DNA of 64,000 nucleotides from positions 1-64,000 of the forward strand of contig CAXRGI010000233.1 of assembly GCA_964229935.1 (NCBI GenBank), written 5' to 3'. Positions 25,450-33,677 of the stretch are shown here, piece after piece. The notes beneath the pieces are model-generated. The model was not told the DNA's origin. It searched no databases and saw nothing but the letters and a program-made list of their open reading frames with translations. The DNA comes from ER46 sp964229935. GTDB taxonomy: Bacteria; Verrucomicrobiota; Verrucomicrobiia; Opitutales; Opitutaceae. Every line of letters starts with the position of its first letter. Within the stretch, counting starts at the first letter, position 1. Position numbers and translations under genes: made by a program.

Positions 25450-26726
25450 GGTTTCGGCGCGATGCAGACGAGGTGGTTGACAGTGCGCACGTAGAGCCGC
25501 CCGCCGTCGACGCAGGGCGTCGTGTGACTTCCCTCCCCGATCGGATTGCGCGCGATTTCCTCGAACTTGTCCCCCGTCGCCAGCACGATCATCTCGCCCT
25601 TCACCGTCGGCGCGTAGATGCGCCGATCGATCATCACCGGCGAACCAAAGAACTCGGCGCGCAGCCGCTCCGACCATAGCTCGCGGCCCGTCTCGGCCTC
25701 GAGTGCGGTGGCCACCCCGCCGTCACTCACCCAATAGAGGATGCCGTCGCGATAGAGCGGCGTGGTCACGTAGGGCGTGGCCTTCCGAATCACATAAGCC
25801 ACGTGCGTCGCACCCACATCACCCTGGCCGCCGAGGCGCACGGCGGTGAGCTGGTTGCCCGCGCCCCCGGCCTGACCGCAGCTGCCGATCACGACGCCGC
25901 CGGCGACGACCGGCGAGGCTGCCATGCGCAGCTTGTAAACCGGGGCCTCCCAGTTGAGGCGGCCGGTCAGCGGGTCGAGGCTCGATATGCCGTGCGACTT
26001 GCTCGTGAGCAGGAGTTCGTCGGTGCCGTCGGCGCGCGTGTTCACGCAAGGCGTGCTGTAGGCGGTGCCGTTGTCGGAGGCGCGGCGCTTCGTCTCCCAG
26101 ACCGTCTTGCCCGTCGCGAGGTCAAGCGCGACGACCGAGCTGGTGGCGTCCTGATCGTTCGTCACGATCACCGTCTGCTGGTAGATCATCGGCGAGGCGC
26201 CGTGACCGTGCTGGGAGGTGAAGGTGCCGAGGTCGCGCTCCCAGAGCAGCCGGCCGTCGTGGGCGAAGGCCCGCACCCAGAAGTACTCCGTCGAGACGAA
26301 GGTCGCGATGACCCGCTCGGCGTCGACAACCGCGGAGCCGTTGGCGTAACTCGTATTGCGGTTCGTGAGACGCGGCATCGGCAGCTCGTAGGACTTGGTC
26401 CAGACCTGCCGCCCGTCACGCTTGTCGAGGCAGAGGAGGAGCCGCTCGCGGCCGTTGTCACGGGCCGTCGTGAGAAAAATTCGATCGCCCCAGATGACGG
26501 GCTGGGAGTGTCCGGTGCCGGGCAGCGCTACCCGCCACGCGAAGTCGTCCGCCGTCCACTTCACCGGAATCCCGCGGACGTCGACGATCCCGGTGCCATT
26601 GGGTCCGCGGAACCGCGTCCACTCCTGGGCGAACAAACCCGCCCAAGAAAGGGGGAGAAGGATCGCTAGAGGCAGGACCGAGCAGAGCCGAAACCTGCAG
26701 AAAGCGGATGGAATTGGTGAACTCAT
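25446..26726 (-). CDS. Secreted PQQ-like beta-propeller protein
   Basis: A 426-residue exported propeller protein. The signal peptide (about residues 12-33, ending LFAQ) precedes EWTRFRGPNGTGI, the usual opening of this verrucomicrobial/planctomycete family. Blade repeats follow: SQPVIWGDRIFLTTA, LLLCLDKRDGRQVWT, GRLLWERDLG, GKTVWETKRR, GILYWVSDGG and GRELWSERL. No heme or dehydrogenase domain is attached. ATG at 26726 is chosen; an upstream ATG at 26792 would overlap the GxxExxY gene and spoil the signal peptide. First gene of a tight unit with the next propeller and the DUF2851 gene. Role unknown. Confidence 0.88.
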   Translation of the reverse strand: MSSPIPSAFCRFRLCSVLPLAILLPLSWAGLFAQEWTRFRGPNGTGIVDVRGIPVKWTADDFAWRVALPGTGHSQPVIWGDRIFLTTARDNGRERLLLCLDKRDGRQVWTKSYELPMPRLTNRNTSYANGSAVVDAERVIATFVSTEYFWVRAFAHDGRLLWERDLGTFTSQHGHGASPMIYQQTVIVTNDQDATSSVVALDLATGKTVWETKRRASDNGTAYSTPCVNTRADGTDELLLTSKSHGISSLDPLTGRLNWEAPVYKLRMAASPVVAGGVVIGSCGQAGGAGNQLTAVRLGGQGDVGATHVAYVIRKATPYVTTPLYRDGILYWVSDGGVATALEAETGRELWSERLRAEFFGSPVMIDRRIYAPTVKGEMIVLATGDKFEEIARNPIGEGSHTTPCVDGGRLYVRTVNHLVCIAPKP

Positions 26727-26754
26727 GGAGTGAAGAGCATGGGGGACAGAGACA

Positions 26755-27138
26755 TTATTGCCGGGAGACCCGCTTGATGCCGAGTTTGGCATTCCGAAAG
26801 TTTAGCAGCAGCGCCGTCCGCAAGCCGGTGATATTCAGATAACCCAACATCTGCGCGAGGTGGCTTTCGTGGAAGTCTGACACCACCTTGGCGTCCGCGA
26901 TGACCCGCCCCTGAACGACGAGATCTGGAACCAACGTACCGATATGGAGGCCGTCGTAGAACACCGGAAACTGGCTCTGTGACTCCACACGTAGGCCTTG
27001 TTTAGCCAGCTCGATGACAAGCGCCCGCTCGTAGAGTTTTTCGTCGAGACCGGGCCGGAGAGTGTTGAGCACAGTGTAGGCGGCACCGATGACTTTTCCG
27101 GTGATCTCAACGTCTTCCGCCACGGGTTCCTCGATCAT
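26755..27138 (-). CDS. GxxExxY protein (PD-(D/E)XK-nuclease-like small protein)
   Basis: A 127-residue protein of the GxxExxY family: the name motif is G30-L-D-E33-K-L-Y36 in LRPGLDEKLYERAL. A nuclease-like core follows, with PD at 71-72, the D82-A-K84 pair in VIADAKVV, AQMLGYLN (96-103) and the ending LLLNFRNAKLGIKRV. The spacing PD...DxK fits the PD-(D/E)XK superfamily, so nucleic-acid binding or cleavage is plausible, though activity in this family is not established. Base composition is visibly lower in G+C than neighbours, and the gene borders a 755-bp non-coding block with palindromic repeats, both signs of acquisition. It lies 28 nt upstream of the propeller gene on the same strand. 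Confidence 0.9.
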   Translation of the reverse strand: MIEEPVAEDVEITGKVIGAAYTVLNTLRPGLDEKLYERALVIELAKQGLRVESQSQFPVFYDGLHIGTLVPDLVVQGRVIADAKVVSDFHESHLAQMLGYLNITGLRTALLLNFRNAKLGIKRVSRQ

Positions 27139-27204
27139 GGATCAGCGCGTCTAACCGCGAAGGACGCCGTCGGGGGCTTGCTGTCCGCAGCGCAGTGATA
27201 TGTG

Positions 27205-27268
27205 CCCATCTGCGTAATCTGTGAATCACCAGCCTGGAACCTCAGATCACTCAGATGGCGCAGATGGG
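27205..27268. repeat. Palindromic repeat, copy A
   Basis: A 64-bp imperfect hairpin with perfect 10-bp arms CCCATCTGCG and CGCAGATGGG and further partial pairing inside (AATCTGTGA opposite TCACTCAGAT). The motif CAGAT recurs three times in the right half with 9-10 nt spacing. The right half shares 28 identical bases with copy B at an offset of exactly 300 bp. Confidence 0.85.
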
Positions 27269-27504
27269 GAAACCGAGGTTCTCCCGAAAGATAGTTCCTG
27301 GTCTCAGCCACGTCGCCCAAGACTCCCGCGTACTCGACTCGGCTGGCTTCGGCGCCTCCTGCGAGGACGGTTCGAGCCAAGCGCCTGGAGTCGGGACTGT
27401 TCTCGGCCGACCTAAACTGCTCCGCTTTATCCCTATTCCTGAAATATCGAGCGCCAAGCACGGTCCTCCTAGTTTCTGTCCGGACCTTGGTCCCGATATC
27501 TGCG

Positions 27505-27568
27505 CTCATCTGCGAAATCTGCGGTTCAAACCCGTTGGACCTCAGATCACTCAGATGGCGCAGATGAG
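27505..27568. repeat. Palindromic repeat, copy B
   Basis: A second 64-bp hairpin of identical span, with arms CTCATCTGCG and CGCAGATGAG. Compared with copy A, the second base pair of the stem has changed from C:G to T:A on both sides, a compensatory change that keeps the pairing. Flanking GATAT/ATATC bases extend the symmetry discontinuously. Confidence 0.85.
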
Positions 27569-27791
27569 AGAATATCGCCTCTTTGAGCTGATTGAGGAAG
27601 TGTCTGGGAGGGCACCAGAGGAACATGAAAGGTGTCGCTTTGCGTTAGCTCTGCGGGGTCGGGCGGGAAAGCGCCCGCAGCCTGAAACCGGTGCCGACTC
27701 GGTCAACGAGATTACCACCCCGAATTCGGGTAGAACACCGCGGCGGAGGAAAACTCCCGCGCCGCTAACATTAAACAGGCTGGCCCCCCTT

Positions 27792-27811
27792 GTCTCCGTG
27801 TCTCCGTGGCG
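27792..27811. repeat. CTCCGTGT tandem motif
   Basis: The sequence GTCTCCGTGTCTCCGTGGCG contains two tandem GTCTCCGTG units. Read on the other strand it is a CCACGGAGACACGGAG motif, which from memory occurs widely as an intergenic repeat in planctomycete, verrucomicrobial and deltaproteobacterial DNA. It lies about 100 bp before the PSD1 gene. Confidence 0.5.
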
Positions 27812-27893
27812 AAACCCATCGGCGCGTGCCGCGCGGGGTTGACGGGGACGGTGACGACGTAAACTTTTCCTTCGCCCGCCGCCCCCCCTCCGC

Positions 27894-30800
27894 ATGCTGC
27901 CCCTTCGCTCCGCTGCTCTCCTGCTGCTCGCCACGTCGCTCCCGCACTCCCATGCCGCGGACGAAAAGCTTTCGTTCAACGAGCACGTGCGACCCATCCT
28001 GTCCCAAAATTGCTTCGCGTGTCACGGGACCGACGCCGCGCACCGCAAGGCCGGGCTGCGCCTCGACGAACCGGAGTCGGCCTATGCCGAACGCAAGGGC
28101 GTGCGCGCGATCGTGCCGGGAAACCCCGAGGCCTCCGAGATCTGGCAGCGTATCATCAGCCCGCACGAGGACGAGGTCATGCCGCCGCCCGACGCGCACA
28201 AACCGCCGCTCACGTTCGCCCAACGCGACGTGATCAAGCGCTGGATCGAGCAGGGTGCGACCTACCAGCGGCATTGGTCGTTCGAGCCAATCGCGCGTCC
28301 CGCGCTCCCGGCGGAGAAGCCGGGCCTCGAGCACCCCATCGACCGTTTCATCGCCGAGCGTCTGGCACCCCGGAACCTCGCGCTCTCCCCGGATGCTCCC
28401 CGCGAGGCGCTCGTGCGCCGCGCGACCCTCGACCTCACGGGCCTCCCTCCCACCCCCGCCGAAGTCGACGCCTTTGTTAATGACCGCTCACCCGATGCCT
28501 ACGCCCGGCTCGTCGACCGGTTGCTGGCCTCTCCCCGCTTCGGCGAGAACCTGTCGCGTCACTGGCTGGACGCGGTGCGCTACGCCGACACGCATGGCCT
28601 GCATCTCGACAACGTCCGGACCATCTGGCCGTACCGCGACTGGGTGGTGAACGCTTTTAACCGCAACCTACCCTTCGACCAGTTCACCATCGAGCAGCTC
28701 GCCGGCGACCTCCTGCCCAACCCGCGCGTGGATCAACTCGTGGCGACCGGCTACAACCGGAACATCCTTTCCACCTCCGAAGGCGGGTCGATCGAGGAGG
28801 AGGCCGAGGCCCGCAACACGGCCGACCGCGTCGACACCACCGCGGCGGTCTGGCTCGGATTGACCGCCAGTTGCGCGTCGTGCCACGACCATAAATTCGA
28901 CCCCTTTACCACCAAGGACTACTACTCGCTTGGCGCATTCTTCAAGGGCCTCGCCGACCGGTGCTGGGACGGTAACGTCCGCATCGCCGCCCCGATCGCC
29001 ATCATCGCGCCCGACGAGGCGAAGCAGCGCCACATCGACCACCTGATCGCGGAGTCGGCGCGGCTCGAAGCGGGGCTGCGGTCCCGCTCGAAGGAACTGG
29101 AGGCCGCCGGCCGCAAACTGGTGAAGGCCGGCAAGGAGCCCCTCACCTACGAGGTGATCTTCGCCGAGGATTCGGACCTGCCGACGCCCGACACCGTGCT
29201 CGCGCCGCCGCCGCCGGGCGAGTGGCGGGAGGGAACCAGTGTACCGCTGGCCGGCGGTCGCCGCGCGTTGCGCCTCGAGGGCGACACCGGAAGACCGTTC
29301 GTCTTCACCGCGGGCGACGTCACGTTGACCGTGCGCAACGAGGCCACGGCCTTCGTGCATTACCACGGGGATCCCGCGCGGCCGCCGCGGGCCGTGAGCC
29401 TTGAGTTCATCAGCGAGGAAAAGACCCGCCGAATGATCTGGGGGGACGTGGCCGCGTTCGAGGCCGATGAAGTGAAGGACGCCCTTCACGCGGGACCGTT
29501 GCCGGCGCCCGGCACCTACGCGCGACTCGAGTTGTCCGCCTGCGACGCCGGCGTGAAGGAAGGTAAAACCTACACCGGGCTGCGGATCGCCCAGCGGGGC
29601 GGCGCGGCGTGGTGGGATCGCGCGGGCGCGGTGCACATGACCTCGGATGCATCGGCGGACCCGCTGCTCTCGAAGGACGCGTGGATCCGCGGCTTGCAGG
29701 GAGGAGCGCGAACCGCCTCCAAGCTCATCCTGCGGCACGACATCAACTTCCTGGTCGGTCTTTCCGGCACACAGCAGGTCAACGAAGAGAAACGGAAACT
29801 GGAGGAGTTTTTCCGGGACTACATCTACGGTCCGCTCCGCGCCGATCTGGAACCGGAGGCGCACGCCGCGCGGCGCCTGATGGCGGAGCAGATTCACTAC
29901 GAGCAAACCCTGCCGGTGTCGCCGATCTCGCGGGAACTCGCGGAGCCGCTGCCGGCGCACGTGCTGATCCGCGGCCAGTACGACAAGCCCGGAGAGAAGG
30001 TGTCGCCCGCGACCCCGTCTTTCCTGCCGCCACTTAACCCGCGGGGGAACCGGCCCGACCGGCTCGATCTGGCCCGCTGGATGGTCGACCCCGCCCATCC
30101 CCTCACCGCACGGGTGGCCGCCAATCGCCTCTGGCAGCAATTCTTCGGCGCCGGGCTCGTGCGCACTCCGGGGGACTTCGGGGCACAGGGTGAGCCGCCG
30201 ACCCATCCGGAACTGCTCGACTGGCTTGCCTCGGAATACATGCGCCTCGGCTGGGACACAAAGGCCTTCATCCGCTTGCTCATGACATCCCGCACCTACC
30301 GGCAGGATTCCCGGGTGACGCCGGAGATGCTCGAGCGCGATCCGGAGAACCGACTGCTGGCGCGCGCCTCGCGTCTGCGGCTGGACGCGGAGGTGCTGCG
30401 GGACCAAGCGCTGGCGGTCGGCGGACTGCTCGTGCCCGAAATCGGCGGCGCCCCGGTCAAGCCGTACCAGCCGGTCAACATCTGGGAACCGGTCGCCTTC
30501 GGCGGCAGCAACACGAAGAATTACGTGCAGGACAAGGGCGCCGCGCTCTACCGCCGCAGTCTTTACACCTTCTGGAAACGCACGGCGCCGGCCCCGTCGA
30601 TGAGCACCTTCGACGCGCCGGCCCGGGAGAATTTCTGCATGGTTCGCCCGCGTTCCAACACTCCCTTGCCGGCCCTCGCCCTGATGAACGACGTCCAGCA
30701 CTTCGAGGCCGCCCGCGCCTTCGCCGAGCGTCTGCTGCTTCCGACGCGGACCGACGCCGAGCGCCTCGCGCTGGCGTTCCGCAGCGCGACCGCGCGCAAT

Positions 30801-31004
30801 CCCGACGCCGGCGAGCTGCAGCTTCTTGCCACGGCGCTGGAGGCCCACCGCGGACAGTTTTCGCGCGATCCCGAGGCCGCGCGACGCGTGATCACCAACG
30901 GTGAGTCCAAGCCCTCCGATCGCATCCCCGCGCCCGAGTTCGCGGCGTGGACGATGGTCGCCAACCTGGTGCTCAACCTCGACGAGACGGTGAACCGCAA
31001 CTGA
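27894..31004 (+). CDS. PSD1 and planctomycete-type cytochrome c domain protein
   Basis: A 1036-residue exported protein (signal peptide residues 1-21). The N-terminal planctomycete cytochrome-c-like domain has heme motif CFACH (40-44) and a downstream Met-rich VMPPPDAHKPPL. The PSCyt2 domain (roughly 140-380) contains FGENLSRHWLDAVRYADTHG and a second CxxCH motif, SCASCHDHKFDP near residue 330. A beta-sandwich-like insert follows, then the C-terminal PSD1 domain (about 720-1036, with NRLWQQFFGAGLVRTPGDFG, RTYRQDSRVTPE, FCMVRPRSNTPLPAL). The family is abundant in Planctomycetes/Verrucomicrobia, and its reaction is undefined; heme-based redox on polymer-derived substrates is speculation. It is followed after 7 nt by its usual partner, a DUF1501 protein. 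Confidence 0.93.
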   Translation: MLPLRSAALLLLATSLPHSHAADEKLSFNEHVRPILSQNCFACHGTDAAHRKAGLRLDEPESAYAERKGVRAIVPGNPEASEIWQRIISPHEDEVMPPPDAHKPPLTFAQRDVIKRWIEQGATYQRHWSFEPIARPALPAEKPGLEHPIDRFIAERLAPRNLALSPDAPREALVRRATLDLTGLPPTPAEVDAFVNDRSPDAYARLVDRLLASPRFGENLSRHWLDAVRYADTHGLHLDNVRTIWPYRDWVVNAFNRNLPFDQFTIEQLAGDLLPNPRVDQLVATGYNRNILSTSEGGSIEEEAEARNTADRVDTTAAVWLGLTASCASCHDHKFDPFTTKDYYSLGAFFKGLADRCWDGNVRIAAPIAIIAPDEAKQRHIDHLIAESARLEAGLRSRSKELEAAGRKLVKAGKEPLTYEVIFAEDSDLPTPDTVLAPPPPGEWREGTSVPLAGGRRALRLEGDTGRPFVFTAGDVTLTVRNEATAFVHYHGDPARPPRAVSLEFISEEKTRRMIWGDVAAFEADEVKDALHAGPLPAPGTYARLELSACDAGVKEGKTYTGLRIAQRGGAAWWDRAGAVHMTSDASADPLLSKDAWIRGLQGGARTASKLILRHDINFLVGLSGTQQVNEEKRKLEEFFRDYIYGPLRADLEPEAHAARRLMAEQIHYEQTLPVSPISRELAEPLPAHVLIRGQYDKPGEKVSPATPSFLPPLNPRGNRPDRLDLARWMVDPAHPLTARVAANRLWQQFFGAGLVRTPGDFGAQGEPPTHPELLDWLASEYMRLGWDTKAFIRLLMTSRTYRQDSRVTPEMLERDPENRLLARASRLRLDAEVLRDQALAVGGLLVPEIGGAPVKPYQPVNIWEPVAFGGSNTKNYVQDKGAALYRRSLYTFWKRTAPAPSMSTFDAPARENFCMVRPRSNTPLPALALMNDVQHFEAARAFAERLLLPTRTDAERLALAFRSATARNPDAGELQLLATALEAHRGQFSRDPEAARRVITNGESKPSDRIPAPEFAAWTMVANLVLNLDETVNRN

Positions 31005-31011
31005 CCCGGCC

Positions 31012-32484
31012 ATGAATCCCGCCCTCGACTACCTGCGCCATCTCACCCGACGCCAGTTTTTCAGCGGCTCCGGGCTCGCCCTCGGCAGCGTCGCGCTCAG
31101 TTGCCTGGCCGGCCGCGCCTCCGCCGCGCGCCCGAACAACCCGCTGGACGCCCGTGTGCATCCTCCGCTGGCCGGCTTCCCGCATTTCGCCCCGCGGGCG
31201 AAGCGGATCATCTACCTGCACATGAACGGGGGGCCGTCGCAGCTCGACACCTTCGACTACAAACCCGGCCTGCAGGCCTATTACGACCAGGAGCTGCCGG
31301 ACTCCATCCGCCAGGGCCAGCGGATCACCACCATGACGAGCGGCCAAAGCCGGTTTCCGGTGGCGCCCTCGATGTTCAAGTTCGAGCAGCACGGCAAAAG
31401 CGGTGCTTGGGTGAGCGAACTGCTGCCTTGGACGGCGAAGGTCGTCGATGACATCGCGATCGTGCGCAGCGTGCACACCAACGCGATCAACCACGATCCC
31501 GCCTGCACCTTTCTCATGACCGGCAGTGAGATCCCCGGACGTCCGAGCCTCGGCTCCTGGCTCTCGTACGGCCTCGGCAGCGACAACAATGACCTGCCCT
31601 CCTTCGTGGTTCTCACGCCGCGTTTCTCACCCAAGGTGGCCGCCCAGGCGTTGTTCACCCGCATGTGGAGCAGCGGGTTCCTGCCGACGCGCCACACGGG
31701 CGTCGCGCTGCGCGCGCAGGGCGATCCGGTGCTTTTCCTCGACAACCCGGCCGGCGTGGACACCACCGCCCGCCGCGCGATGCTCGACGCCCTCGCAAAG
31801 CTCAACCAGCGCAATCACGAGCGCCACGGCGACCCCGAGACCCTCACCCGCATCGCGCAGTACGAGATGGCCTTCCGCATGCAAGCCAGCGTGCCGGAAC
31901 TCACCGACATCAGCGGAGAGTCCGAATCCACGCTTGATATGTACGGCCCGGGCGTGAAGGAGCCCGGCACCTTCGCCGCCAGCTGCTTGCTCGCTCGGCG
32001 CCTCGTCGAGCGAAACGTGCGGGTCGTGCAGATCAATCACCGTGGCTGGGACCAGCACGGCACCTTGCCGGAGCATCTGCGCATCCAGTGTCAGGACACC
32101 GACCACGCCTGCTACGGCCTAGTCGCCGACTTGAAGCAGCGGGGCCTGCTCGAGGACACGCTGGTGATCTGGGCCGGAGAATTCGGCCGCACGGTCTACA
32201 GCCAGGGCACCCTCACGCGCACCAACTACGGCCGCGACCACCACCCGCGCTGCTTCACCGTCTGGCTCGCGGGCGGCGGCATCAAGGGCGGCGTCGTTTA
32301 CGGGGAGACCGACGAGTTCTCGTACAACATCACGCGCGACCCCGTGCACCTGCACGATCTCAACGCGACCCTGCTGCACTGCCTCGGCATCGACCACCTC
32401 AAGTTCAGCTACCGCTCGCAGGGGCTAGACGTGCGCCTCACTGGCGTGGAGCCGGCCAAGGTCGTCGACGGCATCCTGGCCTGA
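31012..32484 (+). CDS. DUF1501 domain-containing protein, Tat-exported
   Basis: A 490-residue member of the DUF1501 family, which has an alkaline-phosphatase/sulfatase-like fold. A twin-arginine signal is visible (HLTRRQFFSGSGLALGSVAL). Conserved stretches include AKRIIYLHMNGGPSQLDTFDYKPG, VRSVHTNAINHDPA, LVIWAGEFGRTVYSQG and GRDHHPRCFTVWLAGGGIKGG. The Asp/His-rich pattern suggests a metal-dependent hydrolase site, but activity is unproven for this family. It is 7 nt behind the PSD1 cytochrome gene; the two families nearly always occur as a pair, so a joint periplasmic function is likely. Confidence 0.94.
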   Translation: MNPALDYLRHLTRRQFFSGSGLALGSVALSCLAGRASAARPNNPLDARVHPPLAGFPHFAPRAKRIIYLHMNGGPSQLDTFDYKPGLQAYYDQELPDSIRQGQRITTMTSGQSRFPVAPSMFKFEQHGKSGAWVSELLPWTAKVVDDIAIVRSVHTNAINHDPACTFLMTGSEIPGRPSLGSWLSYGLGSDNNDLPSFVVLTPRFSPKVAAQALFTRMWSSGFLPTRHTGVALRAQGDPVLFLDNPAGVDTTARRAMLDALAKLNQRNHERHGDPETLTRIAQYEMAFRMQASVPELTDISGESESTLDMYGPGVKEPGTFAASCLLARRLVERNVRVVQINHRGWDQHGTLPEHLRIQCQDTDHACYGLVADLKQRGLLEDTLVIWAGEFGRTVYSQGTLTRTNYGRDHHPRCFTVWLAGGGIKGGVVYGETDEFSYNITRDPVHLHDLNATLLHCLGIDHLKFSYRSQGLDVRLTGVEPAKVVDGILA

Positions 32485-32610
32485 AGCGGGTGCGTCACGC
32501 GTGTACCGCGCGGCGCATGGCCGGTCTTGCCCTCCGTTTCGCCGCCACCATCTTCGCCCGAGTCGCGTCGACCGACGCCCCACCCTCAACCTCAACTCCC
32601 AGACCGTCCC

Positions 32611-33456
32611 ATGCGCTTCGGCATCAACTCGTTTCTCTTCACCTCGCCCTTCACCACGAAGAGCGTTTCGCTCTTCAAGACCTTCAAGAAGTGGGGATTC
32701 GACACCGTTGAGATTCCGATCGAGGACCCGTCGCACATCGACCCCGCGAAGGTCAAGGCCGCGGCCGACCGGGCCGGCATCGCCATCGGCAGCGTGTGCG
32801 CGTGCATGGGACCGGGACGCGATTTCCGCGGCAGCAAGGCCGACCAGGCCGCCGCGATGGCCTACTGCAAGGCCCTCATCGACCAGGCCGTCATCCTCGG
32901 TTGCCCGTCTCTCATCGGCCCCGTCTACTCCGTCGTGGGCAAGGCTGACGCCGTCGAACCCGCCCAGCAGAAGGTCGAGTGGGCGCTCGTCGTGAAGAAC
33001 CTCAAGGTACTCTCCGCCTACGCCGCCAAGAAGGGCGTCACCATCTGCGTCGAGCCCCTCAACCGCTTCGAGACCGACTTCCTCAACACCTGCGACCAAG
33101 GCCTGCGCCTGATCAAGGCGGTCGGCTCCCCCGCCCTGAAGCTCCACCTCGACACGTTCCACATGAACATCGAGGAGAAGGACCAGGCCGCCGCCATCCG
33201 CAAGGCCGGCAAGCTCCTCGGCCACTTTCACGCCTGCGGCAGCGACCGCGGGACCCCCGGTGGCGACCACATCGCGTGGCCGTCGATCGTGAAGGCGCTG
33301 CGGTCCGTCGGCTACAAGGGCGATGTCGTCATCGAGTCTTTCACCACCGACGTGAAGGTCATCGCCCGCGCCGCCGCCATCTGGCGCAAGATCGAACCCC
33401 GCCGCAACGACATCGCGGTGAAGGGCCTGAAGTTCCTGCACCGTTCGTTCCGCTGA
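32611..33456 (+). CDS. Sugar isomerase/epimerase, ketose 3-epimerase-like
   Basis: A 281-residue TIM-barrel protein of the xylose-isomerase-like superfamily. The four metal ligands of D-tagatose/D-psicose 3-epimerases are all in place: E148 (CVEPLNRFETDFLN), D181 (LHLDTFHMNI), H207 (GHFHACGSDRGTPGGDH) and E242 (VVIESF). Length and spacing match that family, so C3 epimerisation of a free ketose is the best call; exact sugar unknown. No signal peptide, so cytoplasmic. ATG at 32611 follows a 126-nt gap after the DUF1501 gene on the same strand, and a strong hairpin lies just after its stop, suggesting it ends the transcription unit. Confidence 0.9.
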   Translation: MRFGINSFLFTSPFTTKSVSLFKTFKKWGFDTVEIPIEDPSHIDPAKVKAAADRAGIAIGSVCACMGPGRDFRGSKADQAAAMAYCKALIDQAVILGCPSLIGPVYSVVGKADAVEPAQQKVEWALVVKNLKVLSAYAAKKGVTICVEPLNRFETDFLNTCDQGLRLIKAVGSPALKLHLDTFHMNIEEKDQAAAIRKAGKLLGHFHACGSDRGTPGGDHIAWPSIVKALRSVGYKGDVVIESFTTDVKVIARAAAIWRKIEPRRNDIAVKGLKFLHRSFR

Positions 33457-33464
33457 GTTCACAC

Positions 33465-33489
33465 GGCTCCGTCCGGTTCGGACGGAGCC
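33465..33489 (+). terminator. Strong hairpin after the epimerase gene
   Basis: A perfect 11-bp stem GGCTCCGTCCG / CGGACGGAGCC with loop GTT begins 9 nt after the stop codon at 33456. No U-tract follows, so it is a terminator-like or mRNA-stabilising hairpin rather than a canonical intrinsic terminator. Confidence 0.5.
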
Positions 33490-33677
33490 CGCGGCCGGGG
33501 ATCGGCGCGGCAAGCCGGTGTAGGCGGAACAAGGCGGCGGGAGCCCGCCATCGGCCCGCGACGGCCGTTTCCGTCGCGCGATCAGGGATACACGAGCTCC
33601 GCGCGCCATCGGTCGCTCGACCGATGGGGAGCAGCGGCACCACCGTTGACCTGACGCCGGCGGGCTTCGACAAAAGG

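Larger units (their letters stand above)
27139..27893. other. Gene-free 755-bp block with palindromic repeats next to the GxxExxY gene
   Basis: No convincing gene is seen on either strand; the 163-residue minus-strand frame (27135-27626) translates the repeats themselves. The block contains the two 64-bp palindromes listed separately, a perfect 12-bp palindrome CCCGAATTCGGG near 27719-27730, an inverted repeat CTGCGGG/CCCGCAG (27651-27680) and a CTCCGTGT-type tandem motif near its right end. Base composition is lower in G+C than the flanking genes. It separates minus-strand genes on the left from the plus-strand PSD1 unit on the right, so promoters for both must also lie here, but I cannot place them. 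Confidence 0.7.

Noticed and set aside
27205..27568. Possible CRISPR array from the two similar repeats
   Set aside because: Only two copies, 300 bp apart, each itself a hairpin, with no spacers and no cas genes.
27135..27626. 163-residue minus-strand frame in the repeat block
   Set aside because: Contains the palindromes translated twice (similar HLRHLSDLR segments), so it is repeat sequence rather than a protein gene.
28668..31013. Long minus-strand open frame (781 codons) opposite the PSD1 gene
   Set aside because: Antisense to a well-supported gene; Arg/Gly/His-rich noise typical of high-GC DNA, no domains or signal.
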